Assembly: GCF_030867095.1 (NCBI RefSeq)
Contig: NC_081824.1
Location: 253,457,956 to 253,521,955 of the forward strand
Source: Alligator mississippiensis
Taxonomy: Eukaryota > Chordata > Crocodylia > Alligatoridae
Length of the DNA: 64,000 nucleotides
Direction of reading: 5' to 3'
The position numbers were made by a program, and so were the translations under genes. Positions 1 to 11,657 of this stretch are shown piece by piece; positions within the stretch are counted from its first letter, which is position 1; the number at the start of each line of letters is the position of its first letter. The notes under the pieces are model-generated. The model did no database searches. It was not told the DNA's origin and saw nothing but the letters and a program-made list of their open reading frames with translations.

Positions 1-1373
1 CCAATGTTGGCTCTGAGGGGAGAGGCAACACATTCACTAGCAATTTCACACAGCAATTTCAACACATTCACTAGCACTGTTTCCTACAGTATCCTCTATT
101 TTTTGGGAGCCTCCCACCAAGCACTTGATGATTTGATCATATGCTGTAATCTGACTCGTATACTGGTATTACATTTAAGGACTGTTCTTCCATCCACGCT
201 TTGAGATATACAAATGTAAGTTTCCCAGCTCACAGATGGGCAGAACAGAGCCTGCTGCAAATACCACACCTGTTTATGTGGAACAGATCACTTCAGGCAG
301 TAACAAAGGTGGCTGTACTGAAGCCCTGGTGTCTCTCTGTTGCGTTTTGTCTTTACAGTATGCATGGTGACTTGCTTTTAATTTTGTATTAGACATCTGG
401 GCTGTTACTGAGAGTGCAGATCAAAATAGTCAGCAGTGTGCCCTAATCTTTAGCTCACAGTCATAAAGATAACCTTTGGTTACCCCCTAAAACCATTCAT
501 ATGAATAAACAGATCTTACATCACAGTGTCATACCCAACCAGTCAAACAACTTGAAGGCAGTTGCTTTAAATTATTATCTTCTTGGAATGGACATTTTCT
601 CTTATTAGCGTACAGACAAAAATGCCTTTGTAGAATTGAAACAGGAGAAAGCAGATTTTTTTTTAAACAACCAACCAAAAATAGAATTAACTTAGGCAAA
701 AAAACCCACAAGGGAAACTATAGCATACACTGATTTTCCTTACACTTTCTCACCCTCCCTATGAAGCTTTCAGCACAGGTATAGTTAGTAGACCTACATT
801 TTTTTATTGTTTGTATCAATGTGAGCACACCACCCAAACATAAATCTCAGTTAATTCTTGTAACTTGTGAAGCAGGTTGGTATTATTTCCCTCCCACCCC
901 TGTTTTCATTAGGGACATCCTGCAAAGAACAGAGGGGTGAAGTGACTTACCCAGTCCCCAATTCTACCTAGTTCTTTACAAATTTGAAAAGACTAATTTA
1001 TGAACCATGTGGCATTCTGTGCCATTGCTCTGGTGGCTCCATTGCTTTCTGTAGCATTGTTTTCTTCTCCACATTATCTGATCCCCAATCCTGACATATC
1101 AATTTGAAATGGTATTAATATTTACTATTTCACCTGCTGACTTTTTTGGAGTCAACACATCCCAAACTGTGCATGCAGTTTGTACTAACTGACACTGCTT
1201 TTCCCCTGCATCCTTCCAGTATAATTATTAATTCCACTACTATTTATTGATGCTGAATCTGTGTTCAGTTTGAGGGCCCAAGATCTGTACTCTAAAGGAC
1301 AGAGCTTTGTCTACCAACAAAACCAGAGTTTGCATCATACAAGAAAAACATGGGAAAAAAAAGAAGCACAGAC
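1..1373 (-). other. RABL3: RABL3 intron 7 (partial)
   Basis: This stretch lies downstream of exon 7 and before the unseen last coding exon. I recognise no repeat family or gene in it. The first 80 bases contain a short direct repeat built on the words CACATTCACTAGCA and CAGCAATTTCA. Base composition is ordinary and AT-rich. Confidence 0.7.
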
Positions 1374-1412
1374 CTGATTACCATCTCGTAAAAAGTACCT
1401 CTTCTCTATGAC
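1374..1412 (-). CDS. RABL3: RABL3 coding exon 7 (13 codons)
   Basis: The 39-nt exon encodes VIEKRYFLRDGNQ, residues 203-215. Human has VIEKRYFLREGNQ. A polypyrimidine tract and CCCCAG acceptor precede it, and a weaker GTCTGT donor follows. Phase 0 at both ends. The remaining human residues (IPGFPDRKRFGAGTLKSLHYD) form the next exon, which I could not find between 1 and 1,373, so the gene runs off the left edge. Confidence 0.93.
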
Positions 1413-1985
1413 CTGGGGAAAGCAATCAGAGAATGGTCTTAGTAGTCATTGTATGTACCTAACCTTATAAACACAGTCAACACTTGTGCAATACAGCTGC
1501 AGTCACAGTCATCTAGAAGATGATGAAAATTCCTGGTTTTAGCTGCCTGGGACGGAGGGTGATATGGAAGCAGAGTCCAGCCTGAGGGGTAGCTCAGAAT
1601 TATATAGCAACCCATCCTGTAAGAGAAAATCCTAGCCAAATGGTGGTGTTTACAATGCATGGACTATAGGGGAAAGGCAATTCCTTGGCTCCCAACACCC
1701 TTCCCAGGAGAATGAATGGTTGGTGCATGTAACACAGGACCAGTGCTGTGCAGAAGTACCTGCGCAAACTGTGCATATGCCACTTCTGGAACTGGAAGCA
1801 GTATAGCCACATGAGCACGCTCTTGCACCTGGGCTAATCACAGGGTTTGAACATACAGGATTCCAAACCAGCTCTCAGGAAGTGAAAGGTGAGTGAACTA
1901 GCTTGACCACTTCCTTAGCTTTTAGAATACACATGGGCTTCCTACTGTAAAATAGTGCAGAACAACTCAATTGAATCTACATCAC
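1413..1985 (-). other. RABL3: RABL3 intron 6
   Basis: The intron between exons 6 and 7 has GT-AG ends on the minus strand. I recognise no repeat or conserved element in its 573 bases. Confidence 0.8.
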
Positions 1986-2057
1986 CTTATCAAAAAACCT
2001 GCTGAGCTTGACAGCATTGGATGAACCTGCAGCCAGATAGCGGGGGTTGGTGCAGTC
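1986..2057 (-). CDS. RABL3: RABL3 coding exon 6
   Basis: The 72-nt exon encodes [24 protein letters not shown], residues 179-202, in phase 0 at both ends, and appears identical to human RABL3. It holds the G5-like loop ([10 protein letters not shown]) near the end of the GTPase fold. It has a TTCCAG acceptor and a GTGATG donor. It is too short to stand out as an open reading frame and was found by reading the reverse complement next to exon 5. Confidence 0.95.
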
Positions 2058-3100
2058 CTGGAACACACAAGAAGCAACTCAAAGTTGGGAAATGTGTTAC
2101 ACAATTTTCACTAAGGAGCAGGGAAACTGCTGGGAATCACCTGGTACATGGCACAACTCTTCAGCTATCAGCCTCTGAAGAGGAAGCAAACTGAGTCATG
2201 TCTCCCCACACAGAAAGATCAGCTGGAAATTTTTTGGAGGGTCCAGAATAGGGTGGCCATCACAGAAGACATTCCTGTTTTCTACTACTCTGTCCTCTGC
2301 CGATATGAAACTCGATGCCTTTATGTCCTATATTTCTCTCTTCAAGAGAAAAATAGAGGACATAAAGGCATTCGGTCTTGTATCAATAGAGGACAGAGGA
2401 AAACTGGACTATCCTCTATGATGGCCACCCTAGCCCAGAAGCATCCCTTTTGCAAACATGAGCTAGGATTTTTTTTATTTATTCCTTAGGACCTCTGACT
2501 TTTTCCTGTTAAAAATGGTTCCCTTAGTACCCAGATAAGCTAAAGGTGCTGGCTTGACAGCTCCTAAGATTGATACCTTCTATGCCCACAGAGTACAGCA
2601 GAGGAAGCTTCTTTTAGCCAGGTCCTGCATTTGTGTCTCAACCTGGATTTGGAGGCGTTTCTCTAGGCATAAGAGAAAGTCCAGCCTCTACACCTGTAAA
2701 AAGTCTAACTTTGTATCTATGTCTCCAGCTTTACTTCAGCTACCTATACAGCAAAGTGTTGATTCAACCAAAGAAATGGTACATCTGGGAAGAGATGTTG
2801 TCTTTGTTGGATTCAAAAGAGTTTGTGGAAGAAACAAGAACAGGATCAAGAAATCCTAACTCTAACTCCCTGCTTTAAAACTGAGAGCACTCTGACTCCC
2901 CACCTCCAGCATCTTCGTTTATCTGAACCACGGTTAATATTTCACCACTGGGTAAGCATGCAGTGCTGACAATGGTGCAAACAACCAGGAGACTGAGAGG
3001 GCAGGCTGCAGCAGTCCAGTTCCTGTAACTAGATCCTTATCCACTATAAAACCACCACCTTTTACACAGAGTGAAAACAACTGTTGACAGAAATACTAAC
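2058..3100 (-). other. RABL3: RABL3 intron 5
   Basis: The intron between exons 5 and 6 contains one foldback MITE at 2,249-2,432 (listed separately). Nothing else is recognised. Confidence 0.8.
2249..2432. mobile_element. Foldback hAT-like MITE with 8-bp target duplication
   Basis: The element starts TAGGGTGGCCATCACAGA and ends with the inverse, TCTATGATGGCCACCCTA. The two arms can be paired for most of the 184 bp, around a centre near 2,340 where CTCTCTTCAAGAGAAA is itself palindromic. The flanks are GTCCAGAA (2,241-2,248) and GCCCAGAA (2,433-2,440), a 7/8 match as expected for a hAT-type target-site duplication. It has no coding capacity. A related terminus (TAGGGTTRYCA) occurs near 15,640. 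Confidence 0.85.
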
Positions 3101-3251
3101 CAAATTAATCTCTTCTGCATTGAAATCCTCAGCCAGGAAAGCTGTTCTGGTCAAAACTTCATTGCGCTTAGCCTCTGGGATCTGATCCAGTTTGGTTCCT
3201 ATTACCAGTAGGGGAATCTGGTTATCAGCAAACTGTTCACGGTCATAGTCC
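3101..3251 (-). CDS. RABL3: RABL3 coding exon 5 (TKLD guanine-specificity motif)
   Basis: The 151-nt exon encodes residues 128-178: [51 protein letters not shown]. The TKLD motif (147-150) is the NKxD-type guanine-specificity motif of the family. It is preceded by CACAG and followed by a GTTAGT donor. It differs from human at a few exposed positions (for example IPEAKRNEV against IHETKRHEV), as expected for an ortholog. Confidence 0.96.
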
Positions 3252-5255
3252 CTGTGCAATGAAAACAGAATAAATATAGCCCTAGGCAAGAGAAACAGCT
3301 CCACAAGTTGACAAAGGGAAACAGTGTTCTATTCCTTCTACTCCAGGTGGGTAAAGGGATACTTGGATACCCAGTATGCTGAAAGACAGGAGATACATTT
3401 GTCTGGGCCATGTGGGAGGGTTCCTGTAGATGAATCATGGTAGAGAAGGATACCGAGAGGGAAAAGAGAAAAGGAATTTGCAGTTAGTACCCCAAACATG
3501 CATGAAGATTCTTATGTGAAAGCATCCACTGGAAGGTGTGAGATAACACAACATTAACTGGGAAAAAACAGAAATGGAAGGACAACTAACAGGCTGGTTT
3601 ACTGCACATACACCAAAGGTATGATGTCATCTTATAAAATGGGTCAGGGGAGCTGCAATTAAAGGTTAGTTTTAAGCATTCTTGGTTAAATTCTGCTGTG
3701 ATATCTATGAAGTCTCAAGTCTCTCTCACAGTATTCAAATACAGCCTTGTTTTCAAAGCTGCACCTGAATATTATAAATTCATACAAAGACACTCCATGA
3801 AGAGATAGGAAATTAATATCTCCCCTGAAATATTAGCCTCTCCTATGAAATAGCAAGGAGGATGCAATTAGATCAGCTGGGCATTAAATGACTCATACTA
3901 CCACATGCAGGAAAAGACAACTGTTGTGACTATTGTGACTTTTGACAAGTTTCAAGTCAAATTTAAACAGCAATAGAAATAGCCTACACAAATGAAATTA
4001 ATGAAATATATATTTTAAGAGAGAAAGACTAGCTCAGATGCAAGAGATCAATGATTCATTGTTAACTCAGAAACCCTAACTCAGACTATTCCCCCTTCTT
4101 TCTTCAACAAAAGTTCATTTCATTTTCAGGTATGTCAAGCTTCAAAAGAGTTATTCTTCTGCCCACAAAATCAAAGACTAAGACAAAAAAAAACAACCCC
4201 TCCACTGCTAATGTTCTTTTATTTAAATAGAAGAGAAGTGTCAATATAAAAAACAGCTGCAGGGAATCTGGATTTGGAAGAAATTCAAGATGGCAGCTCA
4301 ATACCATATGGGCTGTAGAACCCCCGTCCCCAAGTTTTTAAAAACAAACAGAAGCACGTGTCTGTAGACACACACTTGTGTCTTTCTTTCCACCAAACAC
4401 TACCTCGTTTCACTGCCATCCTTGCTTGCATGATTTCTCAAAGGTCTGAAAATCTTTTCAATTACAATTGTAAAAACAGAATAGGAGAAGATAGGAACAA
4501 ATCCTCCATAAGATACAAAGCTAATTAGAAACAGGTATTCTAACAGATTTTTGCAAGGTCCTTGAGAAAAATCCTTCAGAGAAATCTGGCAGATTTAGTG
4601 ACTTTTACTGCTTCTCAAAGTAAAAAGCCAGTCTGGACATGGAAACAATCAAACACTCAAGGTATTTTTTGTTGTTTTTAATGGTCCTGCATGCCACAAG
4701 CAGCCAAGACTTTAGGGCAGGGGTCAGCAGCCTTTTGGTGGCATGGATTGGAGCTTGTGATCTACATATGGCTGTAGGCTAGAAGTCTCTACTGTGGTCC
4801 CTGCCACCTCCCCCCACACCTCCATTGTGTCTGGAACACACAGATCTCCACCATGGATGCTTTGTGAAGGAATGGACCCATGCAGGACAGATTCAGACCA
4901 TGGGCCATAGGTTCACCAGCCTCTACTCTAGTGTAGCAGGGAATTAAATAATTTTCACGTGGCCTCAGAAACATGGCAGGAAAAGCATGCAGACATATTC
5001 TTCTAAACCCAGGCCACTGTCAGACAACTGAAGAGCCCAGCAACAGCCAGGCCTGCTCTACAGATGCAACAGAAACAGCGCTTCTCTTCTGAAGTCCCCT
5101 GGCTCTTCTCATTTCGCCCTAGAGCCCTGCCCGAGAATTCTGCACTCAGTCAAATGTCTTGGAGAGTTCAAGTGTCCTTAGTGATGACCAGAGATGAACA
5201 AGGACATGATAGACCCAGATGATATTTAGGGCTGTGCGTGTGTTTGTACACTCAC
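3252..5255 (-). other. RABL3: RABL3 intron 4
   Basis: The intron between exons 4 and 5 carries one small hAT-like element (4,718-4,925). The part from about 4,840 up to exon 4 has an inverted counterpart in intron 1 (13,139 to about 13,450). The rest shows no recognisable family. Confidence 0.75.
4718..4925. mobile_element. Short hAT-like non-autonomous element
   Basis: The left end is CAGGGGTCAGCAGCCTTTTGG and the right end is GGTTCACCAGCCTCTA, its imperfect inverse. Flanking octamers CTTTAGGG and CTCTAGTG match at 6 of 8. Part of its right half is also in the inverted duplicate in intron 1, so the insertion predates that duplication. Confidence 0.65.
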
Positions 5256-5370
5256 CCATTTGTTACGAGAACTCCTGTTGGAACCACATCCCTGTTGAGG
5301 GCTTCCAGTGACCAGCGATACAAGTTTTGAGAAGACTTTTTGTTGGTTAAGTCATGCACCAAAATGATGC
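5256..5370 (-). CDS. RABL3: RABL3 coding exon 4 (functional copy)
   Basis: The 115-nt exon encodes [20 protein letters not shown] then [18 protein letters not shown] and the first two bases of Gly128 (residues 90-128). It covers the central beta strand and the following helix of the GTPase fold. Acceptor CATTTAG and donor GTGAGT are present, and the phases match exons 3 and 5. A second copy of this exon, inverted, lies in intron 1 at 13,024-13,138; the copy here is the one in the transcribed orientation. Confidence 0.96.
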
Positions 5371-8300
5371 CTAAATGGAGAGTTAAAAAAAGACAGGATA
5401 TAACTTGACATGTTCCCTAACCTTTGTATTTGATCCAGAATCTCTGGAATTAAGAGATAGTTTGGTCTGAAACATTAGGAAAAGGGACCTGTTAGGTACT
5501 TCTTTAAGTAGTCTATCATTGTGGAAATATGATAGCATTTCTAAACATGACCTGAAGCAGGAACATAGTAGGATCTAGTTTTCTGCCCTCCTCTGTCTCA
5601 CAATTAAAAACAACCTCCATATATTCCTTTTTTTAAACATACTTTAAAAAATGATCTTAAAATCATCAGGAATGCCAGTTTGTCTCATCTTACTTTGTTG
5701 GGGGTGTGCCTAGGATCTAGAAACATGGCTTGTGAACTGTCTTAGAAGTTAATTAACAGGGTGTTGCATCTTTAACAAAAGCATTTTTCTTTTTACTCAT
5801 TAGCAATTTGAGTTAATAATTAAAAAAAATTGAAACGATGCATCTAGAAATCCTTACCCTTTTCAATTCATTTGATTGCATGTGTATTAAATGATAAGCT
5901 GTGCTATTAGCCCTATTATAAAGGGAAGCATTATCAGCCTTAATAAGACCCTGTTATTGGTAGAGTAACATTTTTACCAAAATGGTTCAGTTATCTCCAG
6001 GAACAAAAGTAGGAAAAAAGATGTGGTTTGGCCTATTATAAAAAAACAAAACACCTCTGCCCTTCTCTTTTGAGTACTCCTATGATATAGAGGGATTTGT
6101 TATTTGGGAGTGTGACAGTCTGTACCAGAGGTTGTTCTCTGCCTGTCTGTGAATATTTGCTTGAATTGACCAAGTAATAAGCCTTAAAGCAAACAAACTT
6201 AAAGAAAGAAAACACATACATACACACAAAACCCCCCAACATAATCAAAAACTATATCACAGTTCACTTGTGCTCCATAGAGACTCCTTAGATTCATGCA
6301 GCTCCATTCCCCAAGAATTCCATCTGGATTAGGTATGGGCCAGGCTGGGGCTGAGCAGGACTTCCCCTGCAATTGTTGCTCTGGGCTGCTGGGTCCAGGG
6401 TCAGGCTCTGCACTGACAGCAGGGAGTCTGCCACTCCTATGCTTTCAGTGATGCTCCTGGTGGGACCAGGCAACACGTGGAGAAGTATGCTGCTTGATTC
6501 AAATGAAAAGGGGATAAAACCCAGACCTAGTGAGAAAAGACTGGGAGGAGCATTGGTTGGGAGGCAGAGACTAGAGGCTGGCAATGGTGGGAGGAAGGAA
6601 AAAAATATGGTATTAGGCATTGCAATGAGGGGAGGAAGGAGACTTGGGAGCTATTCTTCTGCTGTCAGCAAATGTCAAGGAAAATCACTGGTAAAGTGTT
6701 TTGTTCCCTTCTACTGCTGATCCAAACAGGATACTACTCCTAACAGCTATTCCATCAGCTCAAGTGGCAGAGATCGGTAGGGAAAATCCAGTCCTGCCTA
6801 TGACCTCTGTGTATATCTCTGTATGAGGGAGGAATTTCAGCTATTTTCAGTTTTCTAGGTTACAAACAACAAACAAAAATAAGAAAGAAAGGTTGCAAAG
6901 TGAAGTTCTTAAAAGATAGGAAATGTCAGAATTAAGGCTGCCTGTACAACCTTAAGTTGGCCCACTTGACAAGTAGGCACTATGATAGAGTCTTTACATG
7001 ACCACATACTGCTTTTTCCAGAAGGGCCTCTATCCCACTAAGTGTGTAAAATGGACCTGCTGTAAGGATGAATCAAGGTGGTATAAGGAAGGAGACTGTT
7101 GTCTGCAGGGCCCATTTTATTTCCTGCAGAACCTGAAAGATGTACAAGAAATCTGAAACAAGGGATTGTAAGAAGAGAAAGGCTGGTTTCAGTTTGGGCA
7201 TTTCAGTAGTTCTGGAGAACTGGATTTGATCCCTGGCCTTATTATTTTGGTACCTGACTTCGGATATGAGTTTTTGACTGGAAGAAATACAGAGCACTTG
7301 TCACTGCAACTGAAGTAAATTAAAATGAATCTGTGCTTTAAGTATCTGGAATATCAAGTGCTCTCAAAAACATTAATCTTTTATAAATTGAGACCTAAGG
7401 GGACAATGCGCCTTCACATCCCAGGAATGTTATGAAAACAGTCCAATATTTGGGAAGTGCCTAGATGAAATCCACAGAGAAGCCTATAAGGAAAGTAATA
7501 CTTTTGTCTTCAGAGCAGAGTTTGAATAATGTATAGTAAAAAAGACTGGAGATGCATGCTGAATAATAATCAGAAAATATGGTACGGCATATCTGCTTGA
7601 TGAGTGAGAATTATCCATTCTATGCAGTGAAGGAGACTGGGGTCTTGTGACAATAACAGTAGCAGAGCTAAGGACTGCATCATAAAGCACATGCAGAAGT
7701 GGCCTGAGTTAAAGTGATAAAGGCCATGCTAATTCTGGCGTTACCTAATTTTCATATGCTTGGCTTTGCAACTTTTATAGGATTTGACTTTGCTGCAAAA
7801 TTCTTAAGTCCTTCATTCCTTCACAGAATAAAAGGAGAGAAGCTCAGATTTTCTAACATGAAACTAAATCTTTCCTTATATTGAATAATGATCAAAAATC
7901 CAATTTTTCATTACAATCCATCTTTAAAACCATAAATTATGTTTCTTAGGCAAACTTCATATTTGACCCTTCTAAATCCAAATAGGTATCCAAACAGATA
8001 TCTTCCTCCTGGGTAGAGGAAGGAAAAAGAACCAATATAGCAAAACTTTTGCACCACTTAATACTCTCTTTAAAGGCACTCCAGTACCATAATGATGGGT
8101 GGAGTAAGAACCTTAATAAAATAATGTTTAGGACAGAAGTTTTCAGAAGTGATCCCTGGTGTGGGGGTACTTACCTTTCTTTTTCAGTGAACTCCTGCTT
8201 TGCTTCCAACAATGATTTATAGGAGATTTGATATCAAGTACCACATCATTCTAATTGAAATTTTCTTTCCCCCTCAAAACCTTAATTCTTTTTAGAGGAT

Positions 8301-8954
8301 GCTTTTTCCTGAACCATCAGACCTATAGCATCAGTATTTCAAAGATGGAGATGCTACCATCTCTTCATTAACTTTTACCTGTAGATTTTGAGACTCAGCT
8401 GCTAAAATAATTTTGCAAAAGAAAAGAAGGCCAGACAGCAATCAGAACACTGACATTTTATAGGGGAAGTAGTTCTTAGTATGCTAGAGCATGAAATACT
8501 TGGCAGGACTAATTAAAAATGGATTTTCTGACCAAAAATATTTTCTAACATAAATATGGGATCAGACAGAAAGAGAGAAAAAAATTCTCAGAATCTTTAT
8601 TATGCCTTTCTTTATTAGGCGAGACATGCCTTCATAGCTGCCTGCACAGCCTGAGGAAACCCCGCTGCAGCTTCAGGAACTCCCTGTTGTGCTAGTTCTG
8701 GAATGCTGAAGTGAAGCGAGATGCCGGATACTGCTCATTTGCATATCATTACCTAGGGTGGTTTTCCAGCTCATAGCTGGCTCCCTACAGATGTCTGACT
8801 TAAAGTTACGAATTCCTTTTGTGCCATGTCTTCAAGTGCACACAGCTTTATAGAGCCCAGCAAGGCTCGAGTGAACCCTGCCCCTGAACCAACAGAGATG
8901 TCCTACCACAGAAAGCAGTCAGTGACAAACATATTTACACTAAACATACTTTAC
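5371..8954 (-). other. RABL3: RABL3 intron 3
   Basis: This is the longest RABL3 intron without a recognised mobile element. The 270 bases next to exon 4 (5,371 to about 5,640) are the upstream part of the segment duplicated in inverted orientation in intron 1. The remainder is ordinary AT-rich sequence with no gene signal. Confidence 0.75.
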
Positions 8955-9084
8955 CATTCACAGAGTTGTAAAATACTGCTCGTGTGCTTTTCATACTACT
9001 AGCGCTGCCCACTGAACCTCCAACATCCCACAATTCAGTGTAGTAGGTCTTCTCTTCTGGGGTCCCCTCTTTGTAGTCATGAAT
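8955..9084 (-). CDS. RABL3: RABL3 coding exon 3 (switch II, WDVGG)
   Basis: This 130-nt exon encodes residues 47-89: [19 protein letters not shown], then [24 protein letters not shown], ending with the first base of Gly90. The WDVGG motif (65-69) is the RABL3 form of the G3/switch II motif and replaces the DTAGQ of classical Rabs, as in human RABL3. Acceptor TATCAG and donor GTAAAG are present. Human has VHDY where this has IHDY; otherwise I see only conservative changes. Confidence 0.96.
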
Positions 9085-10478
9085 CTGATAAAAAATTCAA
9101 CCCATATATGAACACAGTGCCAACTACAAAAGTGATCCATACAAAAACTGGAAGAGTAAAGATGTGCAGTGCCGAACCAGTACCTTTTAAATTCAGTACT
9201 AAAACTACATCCCAGGGTGCTGTGATGATCTCCTCTCTTAGCTAAACAGATTTGGGTTACATCAAGAAAGCGCCAATGAACACCCAAAGTGTTCCAAGAA
9301 AAGGTTGCAGTGGACTGAGAGGAGACAGTCCTTCTGAGATGCTAGTAAACTCTGAATGGGTGAAAAACAAGGCCCTGACCTCCTCCTGTAGTTAAGAACT
9401 ACATACCAATTTTAAGAATAGCAGCATTGGTTATTGGAACTGGAATCCAGCCATGATATTTCCTTATTCCTCTAAACCCTTTATAAAGTTTAAAAACCAA
9501 TTAATTAGTCACCAATTTTCTTTTTAAGATCTACTGGGCAGTTGTATTATAAAACTATGAAATACAAACCACCACATGTTTCCCTCAAAGATTTAAAAAT
9601 CGCTGGCATCTTTTGCCCTAGGCAAAGAATCTTGGAAAGATGTTATCCACAATGGGCAAAGGAGTTTTTGTTTTGGTTTTTTTTTACTATGCCATATGGA
9701 TTGCCACTGAGACTGAAAACTTCTTCATGAATACCCAGACTCTCCTGGACATCAGATTCTGCACTCAACAAACTATGCTTAGGCAAGATTTTATTTATAT
9801 TCTGCTCACGAACTTCCTTAAATGAAATAAAGCAAATGAAATCTTTTCCTTCAATACATCTGGCTGGCAACATAACAGCATGGTAATGGTCTCCCAAGGA
9901 ATTGTGAATTCAGTTTATTCATCCTCTGATTCAGAATTGACCACTTACCAAAAAGTAATAAGGATAATATCCTAGTGAGTATATATTAACTGTCACTGTG
10001 CTGTGATGCTTTGAAAGACAGATGTATCTTGGCTTCTGTAGCTGGTGACATTGTAAAGCTTAATTTGTGTAAGTAAAAATATTCAGTCTAGAGTAATAAT
10101 ATTTTTTTCTTAGCACTTTTCCCCCAAAGGATTCTAAAGTTTAACAGCAATGAAATGAACCTGACTTTGGGGTGGAGAGGGTCTGTCAGCTCATCACAGA
10201 TAAATGAAAGAAGAGGAAATTTTACCTAAGGATGTTAGCTAAATTAAGCTATTCTTTAAGAAAACACCAGTGGTCATTTAATATTCATGAAAAATACCCA
10301 AGACTTTGGTATTTAAAAATATCATTCAAAAGACCACTCAAAACTTAATTATAGACATCTGAAAAGTGAAGGCCCAAACTAGTTCTGAATCAGATTTAAA
10401 CTTGTGACCCAGAAAGCAGTGACCACAACATCAGAAATAACAACAGGAACAACACTGCAAGTCCAGAAGTTCACTTAC
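9085..10478 (-). other. RABL3: RABL3 intron 2
   Basis: The intron between exons 2 and 3 has GT-AG ends. I recognise no repeat or gene in it. Confidence 0.8.
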
Positions 10479-10570
10479 TCGCACATCCACTGAGCAGCCC
10501 ACAGTCCAAGATGGATTTCCCAACACCTGATTTTGGCACAACAGATGAACAAGTGAAGATTTCCCAACAC
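10479..10570 (-). CDS. RABL3: RABL3 coding exon 2 (P-loop, switch I region)
   Basis: The exon completes the P-loop (GVGKSS) and continues [25 protein letters not shown], residues 16-46, nearly identical to human RABL3. It is preceded by a TTTCAG acceptor and followed by a GTAAGT donor. It ends in phase 0. The Thr in the SWTVG segment corresponds to the switch I threonine of small GTPases. The 92-nt length is consistent with the reading phase of exon 1 (46 nt) and exon 3. Confidence 0.97.
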
Positions 10571-10647
10571 CTGAAAGCAAACATATATTTAATTTGCATG
10601 ATAGACAACACAGATCCTTACATTTGCCATTAACACCATATTTTTTG

Positions 10648-11448
10648 TAGGGGTGCACAGATATATTGGTCCGATATCGGATTGGTACCGATATAAAGAA
10701 AATTGGCTGTATCGGAAATCGGCCCGATGCAGCTGATAATTTGGTCGATAAATGCCAATGTGTGTGTGTAGCTGCAGCGCAGCACTCAGGCAACAAGGAG
10801 CACAGCGCAGCAGCATGGAGAGCTGCCTCCAGCTGGTAAGTTTCTTGTGGTGGAAGGGGCATTGGGGGGGGGGGGGGGGGGCGGGTGTTCTGCCACCACC
10901 ACACACCTGGCACAGCCCTGGCTCAATGCCCAGCCTCCACCCATGTGCTGGGAAGGGCCGGGGCTGCACCAGGTGTGCGGTGGCACTGGGAGGGGGCTAA
11001 AGCGAAATTTGGGGTGGCTGTAGCCCCCTCCATAGCTCCCAACCCAAGCCCAGCCCTCGGTGAGAAGAGCCCAGAACAGCCTCAACTCCTGCCCGCAGGT
11101 GCAGTCCATCTGCCCTGCCCCATGCAGACCCAGGGGGCACAGGCTCCACCCCTCCGTGCCCTCCCAGGGTGCACACAGCAGTGGGAGCACCCCCCCAACA
11201 AGCCATGGCTCTGCCCCATGCCCTGTCCCAGCTGGGCAGAGGCTGCCCCTGCCCCCTCCCTCACCATGGGCATTGATCTGCACCCCCCACGCCCCTTCCC
11301 TCCCCTGCTCCCCTTCCACCACAACAGACTTACCAGCCGGAGGCAACTCTCTACACCGTATAGGAAATCTAATTGGTATTGGCTGATATGCCTCCTTAAA
11401 AATTGGATATTGGTATCGGACCCAGAAATCTCTATCGATGCACCCCTA
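10648..11448. mobile_element. hAT non-autonomous element with GC-rich core
   Basis: Termini are TAGGGGTGCACAGATATATT on the left and TCTATCGATGCACCCCTA on the right; the GATATCGG/CCGATACC words continue the inverted repeat. The flanks ATTTTTTG (10,640-10,647) and ACTTTTTG (11,449-11,456) match 7/8, the hAT target-site size. The 801-bp element has a 20-base G run (10,863-10,882) and a C-rich core. A block around 11,270-11,340 (TTGATCTGCACCCCC ... ACAGACTTACCAGCC) recurs at 18,223-18,285 in a second hAT and, more loosely, near 26,133-26,195. It encodes no transposase that I recognise. Confidence 0.85.
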
Positions 11449-11657
11449 ACTTTTTGGTATGCCGTTACTAACATACCAAAAAATGGCACTACAATAATTA
11501 GTGGGTTCAAGCGATACTATTAAACCCAACATTTAAATGAATGTTCCAGCATGCAATTGCCTTAAAGAAGGTACTGATGATGGGTATGTGAGAAATACAA
11601 AAAGAGCTAACAGCATGCTGACTTTAGTTGGAAGGGTTGTATGAGGCCCATCATTTA

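Noticed and set aside
1..1373. Last RABL3 coding exon
   Set aside because: I looked on the minus strand for the IPGFPDRKRF...SLHYD region and did not find it. It should lie beyond the left edge.
10885..11523. A 212-codon frame through the hAT core
   Set aside because: It crosses the right end of the hAT at 11,448 and is rich in Pro/Ala/His from C-runs, so it is not a transposase.
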